A program made the translations under genes and the position numbers. Below are positions 13,341-16,943 of a stretch of DNA of 16,943 nt, one piece after another. Below the pieces are notes generated by a model that was given only the letters and a program-made list of their open reading frames with translations, ran no database searches and was not told the DNA's origin. The stretch lies in contig CAZSWJ010000021.1 of NCBI GenBank assembly GCA_964611095.1, positions 1 through 16,943 of the forward strand, read 5' to 3'. The stretch's first letter is position 1. Each line of letters starts with the position of its first letter. The stretch is from CAZKJL01 sp964611095 (GTDB taxonomy: Bacteria; Patescibacteriota; Gracilibacteria; Peribacterales; Peribacteraceae).

Positions 13341-13393
13341 AAAGCTGTGACGGTACGTGCGTGACCTGATCGTTTTTCGCCCTCCCGCATACT

Positions 13394-14698
13394 ATGGAAA
13401 CCAAGATTGAGAAACTGAAAGAATCGCGCATCCGCGCCACCACCGTGGTGACCGATGCCGAGAAGAACGCCGCAGAGGCCAAGGCCCTGGAGCGTCTTTC
13501 CGAGCAAGTGAACATCAAGGGTTTTCGCGCCGGAAAAGCTCCTGCCGACATGGTTCGCGGCCGCGTGACGAAAGAGCAACTCATGGAAGAAACGGTGCGC
13601 GTGCTTCTGCCCGACATCATGAAAAAGGCTCTCGAGGAGAGCAAAGCCAAGCCCATCCTGCGCCCGGCCGCCAGCGTGACTGCCGTGGCTCCGCTGACCA
13701 TCGCACTCACGTTCGTCGAGCGTCCGCCGGTGAGCCTCAAGAAGCCGGACTCCATCAAGATCGACAAAAAAGCGATGCCCGCCATCGACCCCAAAGAGAT
13801 CGAGAGCTTCGTCCGCAAAGTGATGATGCAGGACCGGGTGGAGAACCCCGTGGAACGCGCCGTGCAAGCCGGTGACATGGTCAGCATGTCCATGACGGCC
13901 GAGAAGAAGGGCAAGCCCGTGGAAGAGCTCACCGTCGGCAACTACACGCTCACGCTCGGTGCAGAGGATTTGCTGCCCGAACTCGAGCCGCACCTCATCG
14001 GTATGAAGAAGGATGACAAGAAGAAAGTGGACGTCACGTTCCCCAAGACGCACGAAATCCCGGCCATCCGCGGCGAGAAAATTGCCGTGGAGATGACGGT
14101 GAAGGGTGTGTCCGAAGTGAAACTCCCCGAGCTCACGCCCGAATATTTGAAGACGCGCCTCGGTGCCGAGCGCACACCCGACGCCTTCCGCACGGAAGTC
14201 CGCGAAATGCTCACGCAGCGCAAGAGGAGCGACGAAATGCGCCGCCGCGAGGAGGAACTGTACGACAAAGTCCGCGCCGCCACGTCCGTGGAGCTCGCTC
14301 CCGAGCTGATCGACGCCGAAGTGCAGGAAATGGTGGCCGATTTGCACGACCGTCTGCAGCGCCAGGGTATGACCATGGAGCAGTGGCTGGAGACGACGGG
14401 CAAGAAGTCCGACGCCGTGATCGAGGAGATGAAGGGCATCGCACAAAGCCGCATCGTGCTGCGCTTCGGTATGCAGGAACTGGCCAATAAACTGGGTGTG
14501 GAACCGAACAAGGACGATGTGAAGTCCCGCCTCAAGCAGGAAGCCGATCAAGCCGCCATGCAGAACCAGCCGTTCCCTCCCGAGGAACTCCTCGAGGGTG
14601 GCTCGCTCTACGACCGCGTGCACTTCGAACTGAAGATGCAGCAGCTCATCGACAAGATGATCTCCGATGAGAAAGAGTCTGTGAAGAAAGCTGCGTAG
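13394..14698 (+). CDS. tig: Trigger factor, ribosome-associated chaperone/PPIase
   Basis: The 434-aa length is normal for trigger factor. It binds the ribosome at the exit tunnel and folds nascent chains. The ribosome-docking signature is GFRAGKAP (residues 43-50), in the N-terminal domain. The PPIase (FKBP-like) domain covers about residues 145-240, starting at ENPVERAVQAGDMV and including LIGMKKDDKKKVDVTFP. The C-terminal helical domain forms the substrate-holding arms. The start is ATG 13394, preceded by a C-rich tract instead of a Shine-Dalgarno sequence. It is convergent with the rel gene; I see no strong terminator in the 105 bases between them, only the small palindrome TTTGCGCAAA (14748-14757). 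Confidence 0.95.
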   Translation: METKIEKLKESRIRATTVVTDAEKNAAEAKALERLSEQVNIKGFRAGKAPADMVRGRVTKEQLMEETVRVLLPDIMKKALEESKAKPILRPAASVTAVAPLTIALTFVERPPVSLKKPDSIKIDKKAMPAIDPKEIESFVRKVMMQDRVENPVERAVQAGDMVSMSMTAEKKGKPVEELTVGNYTLTLGAEDLLPELEPHLIGMKKDDKKKVDVTFPKTHEIPAIRGEKIAVEMTVKGVSEVKLPELTPEYLKTRLGAERTPDAFRTEVREMLTQRKRSDEMRRREEELYDKVRAATSVELAPELIDAEVQEMVADLHDRLQRQGMTMEQWLETTGKKSDAVIEEMKGIAQSRIVLRFGMQELANKLGVEPNKDDVKSRLKQEADQAAMQNQPFPPEELLEGGSLYDRVHFELKMQQLIDKMISDEKESVKKAA

Positions 14699-14803
14699 CT
14701 TGAGCGTGAGAAAACGGCATGCAGCCTACAAACATGACAGAGCCCTTTTTGCGCAAACAAAAGAAAGTGGAAGAGGCTCACACGGACAAAGAAGTGACAA
14801 TGA

Positions 14804-16723
14804 TTACGCTACCCAATGCATCTTCAGCTTCCGCTGCGGATCAACGCCTTTCGCCATCCGGCAGCCATCCTTGTGCACGACCACCGAGCCCGTGCGACCC
14901 ACGACACCGAGCAATTTTTCGGGCCTGGGGTCCATGGAATGCGGACTGCAACACTTGGCGAAACGATGCGGCATGGTGACGACGTCGCCGTCCACGGCCA
15001 CTTGGTTCTTGGTGACGGGTGCTTTCTTGGCAACCTTCTTGCGCTGCACCCGACGCGGAGCCGTGCGTTCGGCGGGCAAGTGACGGAAGATGGACGACGT
15101 GCGCACCGACCCGATGCCCAGCTTCACGAGAAGATCCTCGCGCTCTTTCATCGAAAGATTCTTGCTGTCGAACCGTGCGAACATGCTGAGTTCGTTGTCG
15201 AGCGGCGGAAGTCCGCGGAGCTTCAGTTCTGCATTCACCGAATCTTTTCCCTTGAGAAGAAACTGCGACCGATTGTGCGCCGAGAAGTACGCCTTGAGCT
15301 TGGACCTGGCCGATGACGTCACGAGCTCCTCCAGCCACTGCAGCGTGGGACGAGGGTACTTGTGCGTCATGATTTCGATGACGTCGCCGTTCTCCAGCTT
15401 GTACGAGATGGGCACGATGCCGCCGTTCACCCGAGCCGCTTTGTACTTGAGCCCGAGATCGGTGTGCAGGGTGAACGCGAAGTCGAGCGGCGTTCCTCCT
15501 TCGGGAAGCTCGATGATGTCGCCGCGCGGCGTGAGCACATAGATGTGATCGGCGAAGCTGATGCCGTCATGCTGTTTTTCGGAATCGCCGCTCAACGACT
15601 GCTGCTTCAGGAGCACGTCGGAGAGCTGCATCTGGTTTGCCGAACGCATGATTTTTCCTTTGGCCGTCTGCTTGTACATCCAGTGCGCGGCCACACCGTA
15701 CTCGGCGGCCTGGTGCATCTCGGGGGTGCGGATCTGCACCTCCACGATCACGTCCTTGGGACTGTGCGGGAGTCCGAGCAGCGACGTGTGCAAGCTCTGG
15801 TACCCGTTGGGCTTGGGGAAGGAAATGTAATCCTTGAAGCGGTGCGAAATCGGCGTGCCGAGCCGGTGCAAGTGTCCGAGCGCTTGGTAGCAATCGGCGC
15901 TCGTGGGGACGATGACGCGGATGGCGAAGAGATCCGTGATTTTTTCAAGAGCCGAGACGCTCTTGCTGTGCATCTTTTGGAAGATGCTGTACGGCTGCTT
16001 CTCGCGCGCCATCACCTGCGCCTCGATCCCCTCCTCGCGGAGGAAGTCGCGGAGTGAACCCGCGGTGCGATTCAAAAATTGTCCGTGTTCCGTGTGCACG
16101 AGCTTGAGCTGACGGTCGATGTTCTGGGCGTCCACGGGGTAGCACTCCGGGAACGCGGCGCGCTCGAGACGGTACTTGAGTGCGTAGATACCGAGACGTG
16201 CGGCAACGGGCGCGAAGAGCTGGAGCGACTGCCTGCACAAACGGATGCGATACTCCGGCTTTACCTTGGGAAGGAGATCGAGGAGCACGCACGACACCGA
16301 GAGCGTGATGAGAAGGACGCGCACGTCATCGGCGACGGACACGAGCATGATGCGCAGATCCTCCACGGACTTCCTCCAGTCCGTGGTGTACAGGTGCGAG
16401 AGAAGATGGATGCGACTCGCGATGTCTCGTACGGGCCTGCCGAATTCGCGCCCGAGCTCGGAGAGCGACATGCCGCACTTGAGCGCATGCTGGAGAATGC
16501 AGGCGATGATGGCGTCTTCATCGCGGCAGAATTCGGCCAAAAACCGCGCCGTGCGGACGGAGTGTTCCAGGAGCGTGATCTCCGGGAGAAGCTCCATCGT
16601 CTTGTTTCCGTACAGGGTTTCGGCCGAAAACAGGGCTTTTTGCACCCTTTTGACATCGAGATCCGGGATGAGGTCCTTGAGGGCCCCAAGAGGGTCTGCG
16701 ATGGCTGCGCGCGTGGCGTCCAT
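14804..16723 (-). CDS. relA: RelA/SpoT-family (p)ppGpp synthetase, hydrolase-dead, ACT-less
   Basis: The 639-aa product makes the alarmone (p)ppGpp. The domain order is a degenerate HD hydrolase (about 45-160), synthetase (about 240-352), TGS (392-455), helical region, then the zinc-finger/CC domain (587-639). The synthetase keeps YSIFQKM (245-251), DLFAIRV (264-270), GYQSLHT (307-313), EVQIRT (328-333) and HWMYK (347-351). In the HD domain the HD pair is H79-A80, the following ED is lost, and the ADRLHN stretch is replaced by hydrophobic residues, so hydrolysis is unlikely. C591, C592, H617 and C621 match the CC domain. The protein ends just after the conserved Trp, with no ACT domain. ATG 16723 was chosen because homology begins after it; an upstream TTG frame would cross the promoter. 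Confidence 0.93.
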   Translation of the reverse strand: MDATRAAIADPLGALKDLIPDLDVKRVQKALFSAETLYGNKTMELLPEITLLEHSVRTARFLAEFCRDEDAIIACILQHALKCGMSLSELGREFGRPVRDIASRIHLLSHLYTTDWRKSVEDLRIMLVSVADDVRVLLITLSVSCVLLDLLPKVKPEYRIRLCRQSLQLFAPVAARLGIYALKYRLERAAFPECYPVDAQNIDRQLKLVHTEHGQFLNRTAGSLRDFLREEGIEAQVMAREKQPYSIFQKMHSKSVSALEKITDLFAIRVIVPTSADCYQALGHLHRLGTPISHRFKDYISFPKPNGYQSLHTSLLGLPHSPKDVIVEVQIRTPEMHQAAEYGVAAHWMYKQTAKGKIMRSANQMQLSDVLLKQQSLSGDSEKQHDGISFADHIYVLTPRGDIIELPEGGTPLDFAFTLHTDLGLKYKAARVNGGIVPISYKLENGDVIEIMTHKYPRPTLQWLEELVTSSARSKLKAYFSAHNRSQFLLKGKDSVNAELKLRGLPPLDNELSMFARFDSKNLSMKEREDLLVKLGIGSVRTSSIFRHLPAERTAPRRVQRKKVAKKAPVTKNQVAVDGDVVTMPHRFAKCCSPHSMDPRPEKLLGVVGRTGSVVVHKDGCRMAKGVDPQRKLKMHWVA

Positions 16724-16735
16724 AAGGGGATAAAC

Positions 16736-16744
16736 AGTATAACA
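16736..16744 (-). promoter_or_regulatory. Extended -10 promoter of the rel gene
   Basis: On the minus strand TGT-TATACT (16744-16736) is a strong extended -10 ending 12 bases before ATG 16723, predicting a leader of about 5 bases. No -35 is evident. Confidence 0.6.
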
Positions 16745-16787
16745 CGGTCTTTCCGGGCCTTCCCACCGAAAGAACCGGAATCCGCTG

Positions 16788-16816
16788 TTGACACGGCAAA
16801 GAAAGACGAGTAGATT
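16788..16816 (+). promoter_or_regulatory. Strong promoter of the ribosomal-protein leader
   Basis: A consensus TTGACA (16788-16793) and TAGATT (16811-16816) are separated by the ideal 17 bases. Transcription should start near 16823. It is divergent from the rel promoter, with about 45 bases between the -10 and -35 elements. Confidence 0.7.
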
Positions 16817-16822
16817 GTGCGC

Positions 16823-16943
16823 ACGTCCGAAGACCGGAGGCATTAGGCCCCAGGCTGAAGGTAAGCCCTCCCGAGGAATACAGCAGCGCTCATCCGGCCC
16901 CGGCTTGGTGAATCGTGCCGTGTTCCTCGCTGGTCTCCCGGGC
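16823..16943 (+). ncRNA. Probable L10 (rplJ) ribosomal-protein leader, truncated by the window
   Basis: The segment CCGAAGACCGGAGG (16827-16840), paired through GGAGG with CCTCC (16867-16871) and followed by CGAGG (16872-16876), has the layout I know from L10 leaders: an AGAC-type kink-turn strand opposite a CCGAGG strand. In other bacteria L10 or the L10-L12 complex binds this kink-turn and represses rplJL. A downstream 13-bp stem (16872-16884 with 16917-16929, one mismatch) reuses CGAGG, so the two structures exclude each other. No coding region appears before the window ends, so the gene assignment is predicted. Confidence 0.6.

Noticed and set aside
12429..14623. Minus-strand frames over secF and tig
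   Set aside because: Both lie opposite confidently identified genes and show mirror-codon composition.
14699..14803. Possible terminator between tig and rel
   Set aside because: Only short or long-loop pairings (GTGAG/CTCAC, GAGCC/GGCTC) and a 10-base palindrome are present; none has a T-tract in the right place.

Overview
The window reads as ordinary chromosome of a compact, moderately GC-rich bacterium. I infer a Candidate Phyla Radiation (Patescibacteria) member, possibly Peribacteria/Peregrinibacteria-like. The reasons are an archaeal-type PurP pair, a Lys-tailed 216-aa protein of a type I associate with CPR genomes, several small membrane-anchored proteins of unknown function, and very short or absent 5' untranslated regions. 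The lineage is a judgement from protein style, not a phylogeny. I see no insertion sequence, phage, CRISPR array or clear transfer event.

Layout. 1-1746 (minus): two tandem PurP-family ATP-grasp genes; the second runs off the left edge. 1874-1948 (plus): tRNA-Cys(GCA). 2017-3116 (plus): two unknown soluble proteins. 3142-3190: a compact two-hairpin, three-way-junction element. 3196-4632 (minus): a small unknown protein with its own promoter and an operator-like palindrome, then a membrane-anchored protein and a lipoprotein. 4775-8884 (plus): a signal-peptide/Ig/FN3/transmembrane surface protein, a PfkB-family kinase 4 bases later, and a 216-aa Lys-tailed protein. 8970-10310 (plus): a membrane-anchored TPR protein. 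10311-11039: about 730 bases without a credible gene but rich in hairpins and two terminators, probably holding one or two structured RNAs that I could not name. 11040-14698 (plus): a membrane-anchored unknown, SecF and trigger factor. 14804-16723 (minus): a Rel-family (p)ppGpp synthetase with a degraded hydrolase domain and no ACT domain. 16788-16943 (plus): a strong promoter followed by what looks like an L10 (rplJ) ribosomal-protein leader, whose gene lies beyond the right edge.

The functional content is housekeeping: purine synthesis, translation, nascent-chain folding (Tig), export (SecF), envelope proteins and stringent control placed divergently from ribosomal-protein expression. The most unusual global feature is translation initiation. 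Of 15 credible starts, only one (3456) has a recognisable Shine-Dalgarno sequence. Eight starts have a -10-like hexamer ending 6-7 or 11-12 bases before the start codon, which predicts leaderless or roughly 5-base-leader mRNAs. The other main oddities are a tRNA-Cys in which both partners of the G18-Psi55 elbow pair are changed, and the unnamed RNA locus at 10.3-10.9 kb.
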